Source of the DNA: Podocnemis expansa
Taxonomy: Eukaryota > Chordata > Testudines > Podocnemididae
Direction of reading: 5' to 3'
Length of the DNA: 64,000 nt
NCBI GenBank assembly: GCA_007922195.1
Contig: ML681996.1
Span: 21,339,560 to 21,403,559, forward strand
In this document: positions 22,715 to 35,437 of the stretch, piece after piece
How the letters are laid out: each line of letters begins with the position of its first letter
Numbering within the stretch: the stretch's first letter is position 1
Notes under the pieces: generated by a model
The model's input: the letters and a program-made list of their open reading frames with translations, nothing else
What the model was told of the DNA's origin: nothing
Databases searched by the model: none
Made by a program: the position numbers and the translations under genes

Positions 22715-23115
22715 TAGTAAAGCTTGAAAAAACTAAAAACATGATCTGTGAGTAAAGGGTGAAAGAACTGGGCATTCTTTTTTAGTGAAGAGAAGACAGA
22801 AGAGCTATATCACAGATGTCAAATGTGTAAGAGGTTTACATAAAGAGCAGTATGATCAATTTTCTCCTGTGTGGACGAAGGGTATGGTAAGGAGTAACCA
22901 GCTAAGATTTTCAGTAAGGGAGATTCAAGTTACCTGACTGGGAAAACTTTCTAACTTTAAGAAAATTTAAGTATTGGATAGGTTACCAACAGAGATTGTG
23001 GAATCTATTTCCCTGGATGTTTTAAAGAACAGGTTAGATAAACATCTGCCAGGAATGCTCTAGATATACTTGGTCCTGCCTCTTGAGGTCCCTTCGAGCC
23101 TTACATTTCTTTAAT
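22715..23115 (+). mobile_element. CR1 LINE 3' end, sense
   Basis: Matches the CR1 3' region in order: 'gggtgaaagaactgggcatt', 'gatcaattttctcc', 'ttgtggaatctatttccctg', 'aacaggttagataaacatct', 'tacttggtcctgcctcttga', 'ggtcccttcgagcc'. 5'-truncated and without an intact frame. Confidence 0.85.
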
Positions 23116-24475
23116 CTAAATTAGGTTTTTATTATTACTTACTATTTATAGTACTATAGGCCTAGAAGCCAAAGTAAGGGTCAAGGTTCTTTTGTTCTAA
23201 GCTCTATAACATATAAATGAAAACAACATTTTTCCAAGATATTAACAATCTAAGATAAACATGTGCTGGTGAAAGGAAAGGTGACATAAGGTGCAGTTAG
23301 CAGGGGCTGACACTGAAAATGAGGTTTACATGTATAGTAAAAGGTTTCCTGTTGTATTCATCTTGCCATTCTGACTCCCCACTCTCTTGTTTAAAAATTA
23401 TTATACAGATTTGGGAGGATTTGAGGATTATAGTGTCAGATTCTGTCACTGTAGGGCACAAAGAACTGCTTTGTCCCTTAAAAAAATCCCTTTTTCTATA
23501 ATACTTTTTAGATAGTTTAATCAGAAGTATGAAAGCATTCCTGCTAGCTTCCTGTAAATGGTTCGTATCTTACTATTTCTTGGAATACAAAGATGGCCAC
23601 AGCTTTGTCACTGCCTGATGATTTGTCCATTTTTTTCTTTTAATCTACATATTTATCTTCCTCTTCCCTCTTCTATTTGTCATTCTCAGATCCTTTTGAA
23701 CAAAATACAAAACATGCATAACAGATAAGCTGTAAGGGTATAGTATACCTCTTAGAGTTTACCAAAAAAAACCCAAAAAACATAATTAACAGAGACGGAA
23801 CAGAGATCACAGTGGGATCCCATTGCTGATATTACTATTGCTGATAAATTTGTGAGTAAGTAGGTGTTTCCATTTGAACCCTAAATTTGGGTAAGAAAGA
23901 GTATAATATCTTCATATGAAATCAGCCTGAAGTTGGCACACAGTTTATAATCTGGATGTGATTTGTTCTATGGTAACGAGTTTCTATAGATAAAAGCAGC
24001 TGGTGGCTTTATTACTTTTTCTAATTAAGAAATTTGATATGAATACATTTTTGGAATCTTTTTCCTCCCTAACTGTTTACACCCAAATTATCTGATCAGT
24101 AAAAAATAAAAAATTCACAGCCCCATTAATGAGCCTTCAGTGTGAACTAAGTGCCTTTCATTTTTAAATAAAGCATACACCCTGAATCATCACATTAAAT
24201 ATGGATCAAAAGCAAGACACATTTATAGTTAAAATATGTACTTCTCATTCTCTTAAATGAGGAATATTTTACTGGTGTTAATGGAAATCTAAACAGATGA
24301 TGAATTTACACATAACAAAAAACATGTTGCTAGTGTTAACATGCTCACAAATTATCAAGAACATTAGTCAAGATTTTTCCAGACATATTACACGGTAGAC
24401 ACAATCAGTATGAGTACATGGAACAGAAACTTCTAGTTTCAATCTAAACCTATGTAACAGTAGGTCTATAGCTGT
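23116..24475. other. Unique AT-rich DNA
   Basis: Nothing recognised. Confidence 0.4.
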
Positions 24476-26496
24476 TGTGGGACTAAACCGGAAGATTTTG
24501 TGACAGACAGGTGGTATGGTGCTTGAACCTGTTGTCCCAGAAAATCAATTCCCAGACTGTCCAGCAGTCTAAGTCTTAATTTCCAACACTCCAGGGCAAC
24601 GAGAGTGGTACCATTATTTGCCTAAATGGACAAATGCCCCAAGTGGAGAATACGGCTGCAGCCTGCCGATCAAGCACAGACCAGAAGCAACAAAAGACTT
24701 AGAGCCAAGGGTTCTTCAGAAACAAACATGAGCTTTATTACAATGCTTATTCTGAAGATTGACAAAGAATTACTACTCATTTCACATATAGCTTAACAGT
24801 AATACAACACATTAAAACTACTCTATGCAAGTAAAGCACTAGACAACACATATTTACAAAAGGCATTCAGCAAGTGGGGATCAGGTCACTTGCAGAATGG
24901 AGAGATCTCAGGTCTTAACTTTACTCCTTTTTCAACATGGTGTGCATTCCTTATCTTAAGCTTTCCCTGCCGGTTTACCTATCACCACAAGTTACTTTGT
25001 AAGGATTGGGGCCCTGTCAGCAGTTAGCGCTTTAAACTGTTTGTTGATCTTTAATCTTAGCTAGTGATGTTTTACCCTCCTTGGGACCATCTTCTTACCA
25101 CAATTTGAGAGGATTTATTCTCAGTAACCAGTCCAGTCCTTGTTGCCGTTGTGCTTGTTGCCTTCCGTCTCTTTCTGTTGCGGTCTCCGTGGCAACTGGA
25201 ACGACAGTGGCTCAGAGGTTCTAGAGAGCTCGCAGGTGCCCCAGCCGCTTTGTGTCAGCAGAGTTCTTTTTGACACTTGCAGTTCTGACAATGTCAGAGC
25301 TCCAAAGCCTTGAGCTTTGAAATGGGACTCATGTATGGCTTATGTGAAACCAGGCTCCCTCGGAAGCATGCACCTTGAATCAAGACTCAGGTATCGAATT
25401 GATGCAGCCTCTTTTGGATAGCCTATACCAGAGATGGTGAGACACGAAGTCCCCAAACTGGGAAGATGTCCCAGTTGTACCCTCTGGCTGCTCCTTCCCA
25501 GAGACGGTGAGACCCGAAAGTCCCCCAGCAGAGACTTCACTCTGCTGTACCCTCTGGTCGTGGAGTGTGCATGTAAACTTTTTGGCTGTGTGATATTCGT
25601 TGCTCACAGACTTAACCACAGGACTCACTTATCTGCCTGTCTGGAGTGCATGTAAGATTTAAGTATCCAGGCTTGTTGCTCAAAGATGTAACCACAGGAC
25701 TCAGTTATCTGTCTGTCTGGAGGGCATGTAAGATTGACTATCCAGGCTCACCCTTCTGAGACTAAGTCCTGAGTCCCCACTCAGAGACTAAGTCCGGAAA
25801 AGGCCCTTCTGAGACTAAGTCCTGCAGCTTAGCTTATAAACTTCCACCAGAGACGTTGTCACTCTCTCTGGGGTCGAGTGATGGTGTGACTCCTAGTGCA
25901 GCGGGAACATAGCCAGAGGCCAGTGGAACCCAGTAAGGAGTGGGAGAGATCTCCGAAGTTCTGCTGCTGTGCTGCTTCTTTTATACATTCTATCATCCAT
26001 TTTCATCCCCTCTAACCATTCAAAAAAGGGGTGATTTGATCCTCGACCAATCACAAAGAGAATGATTTCATCCAGCACCTGCAAAGTGCTGTGATAGAGA
26101 TCAAAGGGTTTGGGGGGTAACTGGACAGTGGGAGGAAAACTCAAAATACTTGATGGGAGGGGGAATTAGGGAGTTCAAAAGTTTAAAATCTTCCTCCATC
26201 TTGACCTACTTTTCCTTAAAGAGATACATCTATTGGGTCTGTTCTCCTATGATCCATGTGTATGGAGATCAGGTTTCACTTGCTGAGTGCATTTTTGAAT
26301 ACTAGCTTTGTTTCAAGCACTTGTAAATGATAACTTATGGATGCTTCATCACTAATTATTACATATTATGCTATTTCTATCTTTATTTTAACACAAATTT
26401 CCACTAGATTGCCTTACACTATTTTTCTACTCATATGTGTCTTTATCTAATCAAGATCTGCTCTGCTACTAAAGAGATAGCAAATCTCAGGCTACA
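24476..26496 (-). mobile_element. Long LTR, copy 1 (minus strand)
   Basis: On the minus strand it starts TGTAGCCTGAGATTTGC at 26496. It has a TATAAAAG box (complement at 25978-25985) and an AATAAA signal (complement at 24735-24740), and ends near 24476 in ...CCCACA. It shares order and sequence with the plus-strand copy at 27880-29719, for example 'ctccttactgggttccactg' and 'gtctgtgcttgatcgg'. No gag, pol or env lies beside it, so I call it a solo LTR. Its target duplication was not found, and the 24476 end is approximate. Confidence 0.65.
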
Positions 26497-27099
26497 AACC
26501 CACCCCTTTGAGCAACCCAACCATGAATGGATGCTGGGCTTCATGCCCAAAGCACCAGCTGGAGCCAGTCTCCTGTAGGAACCAGCTAGGGCCTTATAGA
26601 GGGTGGGGTTTTTTTGTTTGTTTGGTTTTTTTTATGAGCTGGCTATTCCTCTTATCTGTTTTTCTTTTTTGTTACCTTGGCCTTGTGGCTGACTGTGTGA
26701 AGGGAAAGTGAGCTTGATCACTCCACCTTCTTCTGAAATACTGTATGTGAACATGGTTCCTGGGAACTGGTGGATTCCGCCATTGGACCATGGACCAGGC
26801 TGCCTCTTTAACATAGGATCAAGGTTGCTTGGAAGCCTCCTCATGGTCATCCGCAGCTGTCAGGGGTCCTTAGCTGCTGAAGGGACATAAGCTCTCACCG
26901 CTTATTACTTTGCTTTTGCTTGCTCAGGGTATTTACCCTGGCATTTAATAAAAATCATCCATCTTTTCAATGGTCTTTGACTGAATCTGGTAAATCCACA
27001 TCAACCTACCCCTTGGGGTACTTTGGGGGAACAGCTGTGATCTCATGATGAACTTTGAGATGTTGTGGTGGGGTGTTGTCCGAAGGCCAGAAGAAGGGG
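26497..27099. other. Spacer between the inverted LTRs, first part
   Basis: No retroviral coding sequence and no named repeat seen; GT/T-rich around 26608-26630. Confidence 0.4.
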
Positions 27100-27645
27100 T
27101 TCAAGATAGATTTCTTTCAGGGTGTGATCACAAAACTCATCAAAAGAAGCAAGCTCCTCACAGACCAGAATATATCAACTCAAAATGGCACCAGATCCTG
27201 CCAGAAAAAGAGATTAAAAGCCTATAGAAATATCTCACTACCCTACCACGATGATCAACACCCCTGATAACATACCTCTGAAGATACTGGATCCCATACA
27301 TGCTTATCGTAACAGATGTTAAAGCTCATCAAGCCCACAAAATGAACTCTCACACACGCACACACAAGAGTGTGCCAACACATACATACACACACACAAC
27401 ACAAAAACATCACCTTGGGTTAATGCTTAGCCCAAGCTCTGTAAACCTGTGTCAGCTTGCACAGACCACCACCTGTCTAACTGCAAACATATCCTCTCAG
27501 TCCATTTCTCAGACCAAAAGAAGAGCTCTGTGTAAGCTCAAAAGCTTGTTTTTCTCACCAGCAGCAGTTGGTTCAATAAAAGACATTACTTCATCCACCT
27601 TGTCTCTCCGCAACAATGGAGCATATGAACCATGTTATCACATTA
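27100..27645 (+). mobile_element. Second PLE family, 3' portion
   Basis: 27100-27335 translates in part to LIKRSKLLTDQNISTQNGTR and SHTCLS, the cysteine-bearing region upstream of the GIY-YIG domain. The GIY-YIG itself is deleted and replaced by a CA-rich tract (27344-27405). The noncoding tail follows: 'gaagagctctgtgtaagctc', 'aaaagcttgtttttctcacc', 'ttggttcaataaaagacatt'. Same family as 11205-11375. Confidence 0.65.
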
Positions 27646-27775
27646 AGGGTAATAATGTTAAAGGAGAGACATTAACTCAAAAGAATGACTTATAATAAAG
27701 CCTAAAATAAACTGAACTAAGGACATACATATTGTGTATTTTTTAGTACAGTCTAATAAAACTGACAAACCTGAA

Positions 27776-29860
27776 GGCTAGTCTACACTCCACAGTTAGG
27801 TTGACATAAGGCAGCTTATATTGCCATAATTATGTAAGTTTCTACACTACTGCCTTACTTCTGCTAAGGTAAGTGCCATTGTAGCCTGAGATTTTTGCCA
27901 TCTCTTTAGTATCACAGGGAAACAAATAAATAAATAAATAAAAATAATAAGAAAATATAAGAACAGATATGAGTAAGAAATGGCAAGGCAATTTAGCAGA
28001 AGTTTTATGGGAAAGCTGGAAAACAGCATAATATGCAGTAATTAAGGGTAAAGAACTCATAAATCAATCATTTAACAGTGTTTTAAAAATAAATAAATAC
28101 AGAAATAAATAAATAAAAGGGCATTCAGCAAAAAAAATGGAGAGATCATAGGATTAGCAGATTCTATATGTAGATGGTACATATCTCCATCAGCAGATTC
28201 AACAGAAAGCTAAGTAGGTCAAGATGGAGAAAGATTCTGAACTTTTGAACTCACTCAGTCCCCCTCCCATCAAGTATTCTAAGGTGCCCACCTCCTGTCA
28301 AAAAGACCCATCAAAAGTATTGATTTTTGTCAGGCACTGTGCATGCACTGAGCAGGTGGACAGTGAAGTCACCCTTTTTAATTGGATGAAGATGAACTCA
28401 CCTCTTTGTGACTGGTCAAGAAGAAACTGGGAGTGGTAGAAACAGTGAATAAAAGGCTGTGCACAAGGCAGTTCTGCGGAGATCTTTCCCACTCCTTACT
28501 GGGTTCCACTGGCCTCTGGCTATGTTCCCACACTCAAATTCAGCCCTAGAGAGAGTAACATTGTCTCTAGTGGAAGCCTGGGAGCTAAGTTTTGGACTTA
28601 GTCTCTGAGAGCTGGGTTTTTAACCCAGTTTCTGAGAGCGGAGTTTCTGACTTAGTCGTTGAAAGGCAAAAAGGGACTTTGTCTCTGACCAGTGACTCAG
28701 GACTTAATCCCTGAACTGGGTCTCTGTGCCCAGTCTCAAAAGGGCTTTCCATATACCAACGCTGCAGTCCCAGGGCTTCCAGCCACCGCACCTGCAAGCC
28801 GCTGAACACTCCAAGCTGTAAGCTCCGGTTGCCCGGCTATCATATCTGCAAGCCACTGTCCACCCTGAAGCCACGCCGAAGCTCCAGTCACCCAGCAACT
28901 GCTCCTGCCTGCTGCTGAACATTCCGAACCGCGCCTGGGTTCCGGTCGCCTAGCAACCAGCCCAGAGCTGAGCGAGGCCCAAGAAGAAGAACAGCACCAG
29001 TTCCCCGCTCTTCTCCTAAACCTGTTTTTCACCAACTCTGGGGTAAGCAAAGAGGGTCCCAAGGAGGGGAGGAATACCCATAGGGAACAGCACTAGGGGA
29101 AGTCCAAGCTTTATGAAGTAACTTTTAAAAGTAAATTGATTAAGATAAGTGAGACAGTAGCCCAGATTAAGACCTTAAGGAGTAGTAGTAAGAACTGAGA
29201 TCTCTCCATTCAGCCAGTGCCTGATCCCCACTTGCTGAATGTTTTTTTTAAATACCTCATTGTGTGTGTTATAGTTATAAGTTAAGTGTTGCCTTTGTGT
29301 TTTAATTGTATCTGTAAACCCTAAATGCCTTATGTTGTAGTTATAAGTTAAGTAATGTCTTTATATTGTAATTGCATAGAGTAACTTTGATGCATTGACC
29401 TTAATGTTAAGTAGAGGTTTTTCTTAAAGAGACAGACGCGCTTTATTCAGTGCTTACCATAGATATTACAATAAAGCCACATTTGATTACAATGAGTTAT
29501 TGGCTCTAAATCCTTGTTGGTTTTGGGTCTGTGCTTGATCGGTGGGCTGTAGCCGTAATCCCCACTTGGGATATTTGTCCGTTTAGGCGAAAAGACCTGA
29601 TATGAATCACCCCATTTAAAATTGCAAATTTAAAGCCTAGACTTCTGGACAGTCTGAAAATTAGTAAATCAATGAATTAAGCGATTAGATTTTGGGAATC
29701 AAAAGATTTTGGGGTTACACCATATTACACTGACATAATTACTCCACCTCCACAACAGGGCTTGTCAGTGTAGTTACAGCAATGTACTGTCTGTGTAGAC
29801 TATGCATCCCTTTCATACCCTATTGCTTGTCTTTCATGGTGGGAGCAGTGAAATTAACCA
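27776..29860. mobile_element. MITE split by an LTR insertion
   Basis: Left part 27776-27879 starts GGCTAGTCTACACTCC and contains 'ttaggttgacataaggcagc'. Right part 29720 to about 29860 contains 'acataattactccacctcca' and 'ctgtctgtgtagac'. Together they make a widespread turtle-type repeat rich in 'gtcgacata'-like motifs. The LTR at 27880-29719 lies between them. The right end is approximate. Confidence 0.6.
27880..29719 (+). mobile_element. Long LTR, copy 2 (plus strand), CCAT duplication
   Basis: Starts TGTAGCCTGAG and ends GGGGTTACA, flanked by CCAT on both sides (27876-27879, 29720-29723). It has a TATA-like 'aataaaagg' at 28448 and AATAAA at 29470-29475. The 1840-bp unit has no protein-coding capacity and no internal region next to it, so it is best read as a solo LTR. 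The internal segment 28118-29230 is bounded by inverted 'cattcagca...ggagagatc' sequence. It is homologous, in opposite orientation, to 24476-26496. Confidence 0.7.
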
Positions 29861-30538
29861 TATGAATCTGAAGAAATGGGAACTGATTGTAGTACATTAT
29901 ACCCTTCTTTGTGGTAATAGTATGGCTATATGCTTTATTCTCTCCTTTACCCTGATTAGACAAGGGTCAATAGCTACTCCTATTCTTATGTGTCCTTTGG
30001 GGTGTCCGTAATTAAGCAGCAAGTATTGAGAGTCATGATTCACATCATTTATTTATAAATCATTCCTATATATAAATGTGGGCTATCCTGCATGACAGCC
30101 TAAAGAACCACAAACTCCCTTTTTATGCAAGGCTGTGGTGTTCTGTATATGTTCATAACTACTCACTTGTCTCTCAAAATCAGATGCAAAACATCTGAGC
30201 TGGACTTACTGTCTTAGGCCTAATTACTCCCACAAAGTCTAATATAATAGGACCTTAAATATAGCAATGTTAAAACAAATTCACTTATTTTTACCTACTT
30301 CCCCTTGGACATTTTCCAAGCTATTAAACAATATACTCCTGTTAATCTTATACTCTGATAAGGTCATTTTATCTTTAGCAAGTATACAAATACCCAAAAG
30401 ATATGAAAAAGGATTAATGGTTGTGAAATCAAGTTGGGGTCAACAAATGTGGAACTTCTTGATCTTTGTGTGTAAGTCTCTACTGCCTGAGCCAAAGAAC
30501 TATTAGCAAAAAGTTGTAGCTGGGTCATTAATCTCTAA
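29861..30538. other. Unique DNA
   Basis: No supported feature. Confidence 0.4.
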
Positions 30539-30954
30539 GGCCACACTACACTTGAAAGTTAACTTGAATTAAGGAGGTTTAATTTGAACTAACTTTCTAC
30601 CTGTCTACAATAGGTTTTCTATAGTTTGAACTAAGGAATTCCCTAGTGAGAACTAATGAACGCTTAGTTCAAAGTAGTAAAACTTGCCACTTAGTTCAAA
30701 TTAAGTCCTTAGTTTGATTGTTAATTCAAAGGATGATGTAGACCAACACTAACCCTTAGTTTGAACGTAATAAGTTCAAACTAAGGACAGTTAAATTGAA
30801 TTAACAAAGTAGATTAGTTCAAACTAATGTTAGTTCAAATTAGTCCACATTGTTAATTCAAAATAATAAATTTGAGGTGAGTTCAAACTAACATGGAACT
30901 TATTAATTTGAATAAACAAATTCAAACTTACTTTTCTTAAAGTAGACATATCCC
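30539..30954. mobile_element. Harbinger-type MITE (ttcaaactaa family)
   Basis: Starts GGCCACACTACACTTGAAAG and ends near 'aaagtagacatatccc'. The interior is packed with 'tagttcaaactaa' and 'ttaattcaaa' in both orientations. The terminal repeats are eroded and no target duplication is evident. Confidence 0.6.
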
Positions 30955-31427
30955 AACTGCTCTATCTACCACTACAGGGGATAAAGTGTCACGGTGACCA
31001 CTTAGGCTTGGGATAATTATTTAAAGAGGGAATTGGTAAAAACCCAACAAGCACTGAGGAGTGCTTGAGTTAGATTAAGCTTCTAAGGACATCTGCTAGA
31101 GATTTCCATAATTAAATATTATCTGATACTGCTAGAAATGGACAGAAATGAAAGCTGTTGCAGAAAAGGGACAGCTTAAAGTCCAGAGGCATGTTTCAGA
31201 AACGTAACAAGATGTCACACTAAAAAAGTAACTAACTAACTAAAAGTACAGGGTAACCACACCCCCAGCTACAAATTTGTAAGGCAAAAAAGCAAAAACA
31301 TATTAACTATAATAGAGAAAGATCATGATGTGATTGTCATTTTTGAAAGATAATGAATTGACATATCAATGGATACTGAATGGCAATGAAATTAAATAAA
31401 GAATATCACATTGCTTCCTTATAAATC
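30955..31427. other. Unique AT-rich DNA
   Basis: Nothing recognised. Confidence 0.4.
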
Positions 31428-32072
31428 CAAGGTATAACTACGGTGTGAATATTGGGTACAGATCTGGTTGGCCCATCTGAAATTAGATATACTACAATTA
31501 GGAAAAGGTACAGAGAAGGATAACTAAAATTTTTTGGGATATGGAAATACTTCCATATGAGGAAAGAATAATAAAACTGGGATTTTTCAGTTTGGAAGAG
31601 ACAACCGGGGGGGCAGGGGGCATGATAAACGTCTATAACATGGTGAGTGGTATGGAGAAAGTAAAAATGGAAGTGTTATTTACTCCTTCTCATAATACAA
31701 AATCTAGGGGTCACCAAATGAAATTAATAAGGAACATGTTTAAAATTAACAAAAGGAAGTATTTCTTTACACAACACATAGTTAACATATGGAATTCCTT
31801 GCCAGAGGATATTGTGAAAGACAGACTACAAAGGAACTCAAAAAAGAAGTGGTAAACTCATGGATGATAGGTCAGTCAATACCTTATAAATCAGAATAGG
31901 CAGGGATTTCTGTTTGCTAGAAGTTGGGAATAGTTGACAGGGAATGGGTCACTTGATGATACATTGTTCTATTCATTCCCTCTGAAGCACTTGGCATGGG
32001 TCACCCCTAGAAGACTGGATACTGTGCTAGATGGACCATTGGTCTGACCCACTATGTCTGTTCTTATCTAAA
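31428..32072 (+). mobile_element. CR1 LINE 3' region, sense
   Basis: Contains CR1 landmarks in order: 'gaatattgggtacagatctg', 'ccatatgaggaaagaataat', 'aggggtcaccaaatgaaatt', 'aatatggaattccttgcc'-like block, and 'ctgtgctagatggaccattg' followed by 'gtctgacccactatg'. It encodes a short remnant (31541-31855) with RGHQMKLIRNMFKINKRKYF and WNSLPEDIVKDRL, the end of CR1 ORF2. A G-run near 31606 breaks the frame. Confidence 0.85.
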
Positions 32073-34315
32073 AACACATTAGAACTCATTTAAAATATTA
32101 TGAAAATGCACAGCATATATCTGTAATGAGACACGGATATAACTTAGATAATTTATAGGGAAAAAAATGAAAACCATCAGCCATATCCTTTTGTTGGATA
32201 ATATAGGGCTGAAACATAGCATTGGCTTGTTATCATGTCAGACTCATGTTCAATTAAAAAAATATTTAGATTTATAATATGATGGCGGTTTTGTAATACC
32301 ACCAATAATGAGTTTCTGTTGAGACAGCTCGAGGATTTTTCCCCATCAAGCAGTTTCCAAAGCATAAGTTCTACTTAAATGAAAACTATAGCAAACTTTC
32401 TTAGTTAATGAGATTCCGTGTTAATCCCCCATGCTGCAAATCAATTATTTAAAGCCTTTCACAGCTAATGGATCATATAGTGCTTTCTGATTAATGCCAA
32501 CAAGCTAGTTTTAATACAGTGAAGCAATCAACAGTCTTAACCGTTCCGTTTTCTTAATATTTTTCCCAGTTTCTGGAGAGAATACCAAAAATAATCTAAA
32601 AATATAAACTATTTATTTATATGAAAAACACATTAACCTCAAACAGCAAGAGAGGATTTCTACTTATACTTGGTAGGTAATAGACAAGAACCCATTAACT
32701 GTTGATTGCTAACTCCGTATTTCATAATAAATAGCTGTAATGAAGTAAACACACAAATAAACAAAGACAAGGTTTTAGCATTGTTTTACATCTATTAGTG
32801 GTCTTGTTCATGTAAGAATACATTTCTGTAGCAATTTTTCAATGAATGTGCATAAAAAAGCATGACAGTGAGCATTGCAGATTTTCTATATTATATATTG
32901 ATTCCAAATGTTCAGAATATATTTTTTCCAATCACATTGTTGGCTAGTCTTCATGAATGTACCCTAAGGGTAATAACTATAGAGGAGATCCACATCTTTT
33001 TATATGGGAGATTTATTCATGAGATAAGGAAACCTGGGAGACTAGAGAAAACAATACATCAGTACAAGTCACTAGTCCCTGGGCAGCAAAATATTACATT
33101 TGAAAATTACATTGATGAAAATTTACATCAATATTTACCGTACACAGAAAAATTACAGTTATCTTTGCAACTGCCTTCTTCATGTTTTACCTTTTCATTT
33201 ACAGAACACTCATTTTAAGAAACATAAACCAAAGTGCATGAGAGAATTTGTAAATACAAGAGAATGAATTTGTTAAAGCTATGAAGAATTAGGAAGGGTG
33301 CTTGCTTTTTGGTATGATTACTTTAGTATAAAGCAGAAAATTCACATCAGTGTTTGCAGAAAATACCTGAGCCATTTGAGTGAACTGGATAATGCAGATG
33401 TTTTTGAAACAAAATTCAAAACAAAATGCACATATTTGTCAAGGTTTTATGATAACTATTGCACTATATATTTTAAGCTCATTCCATAAACTTAATCTGA
33501 AATGTGGCATGTCTTGTGCCAGTCAAATGGCGGAGACTTTAACAGTTGAAGTCAGTGACACTATAGACATCCAGGGAATGTATTAGACTGCATCAGTTCT
33601 TCATAGATGAAAAAAAAAAATCTTCCTTTATCCCTCATTATTTTGAAACGTGATAGCATCTGCAGTATCACCATGCTATACTTCAGAAAACACACAAGAA
33701 GAGTAGAATTTTGCACTGAAAGTTAAAATTGGTGAATTTTGGCTTTCCCTTTTTTTTCTGAGGAAAGAAAAGGCCAATCTTTTTGCCATGCATATGGAAA
33801 GCATTGATTTTAAAAAGTCTTTGCAAAAGGATACAACAAATAAGTTGTTTTATGATTTTGAGCATGTTAGTTTATATGCATCAAAATATCACTCTCTATT
33901 TATAATTTGTTTGGGGTGAAACTTTAAAAATTGCCTAAGAGAGTTAAATGTTGATGGAAGTTAGATGCCTAACTACCTAAAATGATTTTAAAATTATACT
34001 TTTATTTATATTAGTGGTTAGTATTCTATAATATAAGAACTTTGGAAGCCTTTGATAAACTTTTAAAAGCATAGTAATAAACAAAAAGAAACAACTGTTA
34101 CCTCTACAGCAAATCAAATAACCCAACAACATAAATAAATCTTTAAAAATCCCCACTAAAGTTCCTGATAGTGCATACATTAGAATTTTTTTTTTTTTTC
34201 TGAAATAGGTAGTGGGGTGATCAAGCATGTCTGCTCTTCAAGCTAGGAATATGATTCCCAGGTTGAGGAGACAGGTTTGTGCTAGCTGGACAAATGGTAG
34301 CATGCTAATCATAAG
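32073..34315. other. Long unique AT-rich stretch
   Basis: A 118-codon frame at 32862-33218 shows no domain, splice context or family resemblance, and I do not call it a gene. No repeat family recognised. Confidence 0.45.
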
Positions 34316-34323
34316 AGTGTAGC

Positions 34324-35429
34324 CAGGGGTTAAAGTAAGCCAGAAGGGCCAGGAATGCCACTCCAGGGCCCACTATTTTTAGGGGCTGAGCATTCTGGGC
34401 CCCCTAAAAATAGAAAATGGTGCCGGAATGCTGCTTTCCAGGGCCCACTATTGAAAAACAGCAGGCCCCATAACTCAGTGTTCTGGTGCCATTTTTCTAT
34501 TTTTAGGGACCGGAATGCTGCACTCCTAAAAATAGTGAGCCCTGGAATGGCGTTCCCTTGCATTCCAGCAGGGCAGGGAAGGGGGCAAGGGAATTTCTGG
34601 ATAGGGTCCGAGCCCCACCCAAAACCCCTGCTCCAAATCACTCCCCTTTGAGGCCCCACCCCAACCTGGTGCCTGTCTCCACTCCCTCCACCCCACCAGG
34701 CCTAGGCCATGCTGTCAGGCTGACCCAGGGCTCGCCACCTCCTTTGCAGCTGCACCACCCCTGGTAAGCACTGGAGCAGCTGGCTCATGCTGGGGGGGTA
34801 TTAGTGGCAGTGGGTAGGTATCGGGGGGTATTGGTGGCTGAGGATGGTATTGGGGGGTATTGGCAGCAGGGGTGAATATTGGGAACACGGCACTCTGTAT
34901 TGAGGGTGGAATTTGGGGGTGGATATGGGGGGCTGGGGTGGATTTGGGGGACAGGGAATGGATATTGGGGGCAGGATCTGGGGTGGGGGAAAGGGTTTGT
35001 GGGGCAAGGGCTTGGGTGGGGGCTGGCATTTGGGGGGCAGGAGTTGAGGTGCTGGGGAGCCCATACAGGAATGTCGCTGCCCTGGACAAAGACCCGGGGA
35101 AGGGACCTAGTCCCCTAGGCCATGATCCCCAGCCAGGTTCAGGGCCAGGAGAGGCGGGTGCCGCTGCAGGAGTCCTGGCCTCAATCCCCAGCTGGGGCTG
35201 GGGCTGGGGCTGGGGCCAGGAGAGGCGGGTGCTGTGGTGGGTGTCATGGCTCCTGGTCCTGGTCCTGGCCCGGGACGGGGCCAGCCTGGACACTCGGGGC
35301 ACTGCCGCCGAGGCTCGGGAAATATGCCCCATGTGCCAGACACCAGAGATGCCCCTGGGCCCACCCATGTGGGAGGGGGCTGAACCATGAGGGAGGGTTC
35401 CGGGCTCATCAAATTTACTTTAACCCCTG
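34324..35429. mobile_element. Non-autonomous hAT, 1106 bp, perfect 8-bp duplication
   Basis: Ends CAGGGGTTAAAGTA and TACTTTAACCCCTG are perfect 14-bp complements. AGTGTAGC flanks both sides (34316-34323, 35430-35437). The GC-rich interior contains tandem 'gggggtattgg'-type and 'ctggggctggggctgggg' tracts, which create long meaningless frames on both strands. No transposase. Same family as 57492-58199. Confidence 0.9.
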
Positions 35430-35437
35430 AGTGTAGC

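Noticed and set aside
27344..27405. CA-rich tract considered as a CRISPR-like or regulatory array
   Set aside because: Simple dinucleotide-type repeat without spacers; ordinary eukaryotic microsatellite.
24476..29719. One large foldback transposon with inverted LTR-like arms
   Set aside because: The right copy has its own CCAT duplication and sits inside a split MITE, so the arms inserted independently.
32862..33218. 118-codon plus-strand frame
   Set aside because: No recognisable domain, no splice or promoter context, hydrophobic AT-driven start. Treated as chance.
34715..35430. Several long overlapping frames on both strands (up to 217 codons)
   Set aside because: They lie wholly inside the GC-rich hAT element with an 8-bp duplication. 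Composition is proline/glycine-rich from tandem G runs, and no domain is seen.
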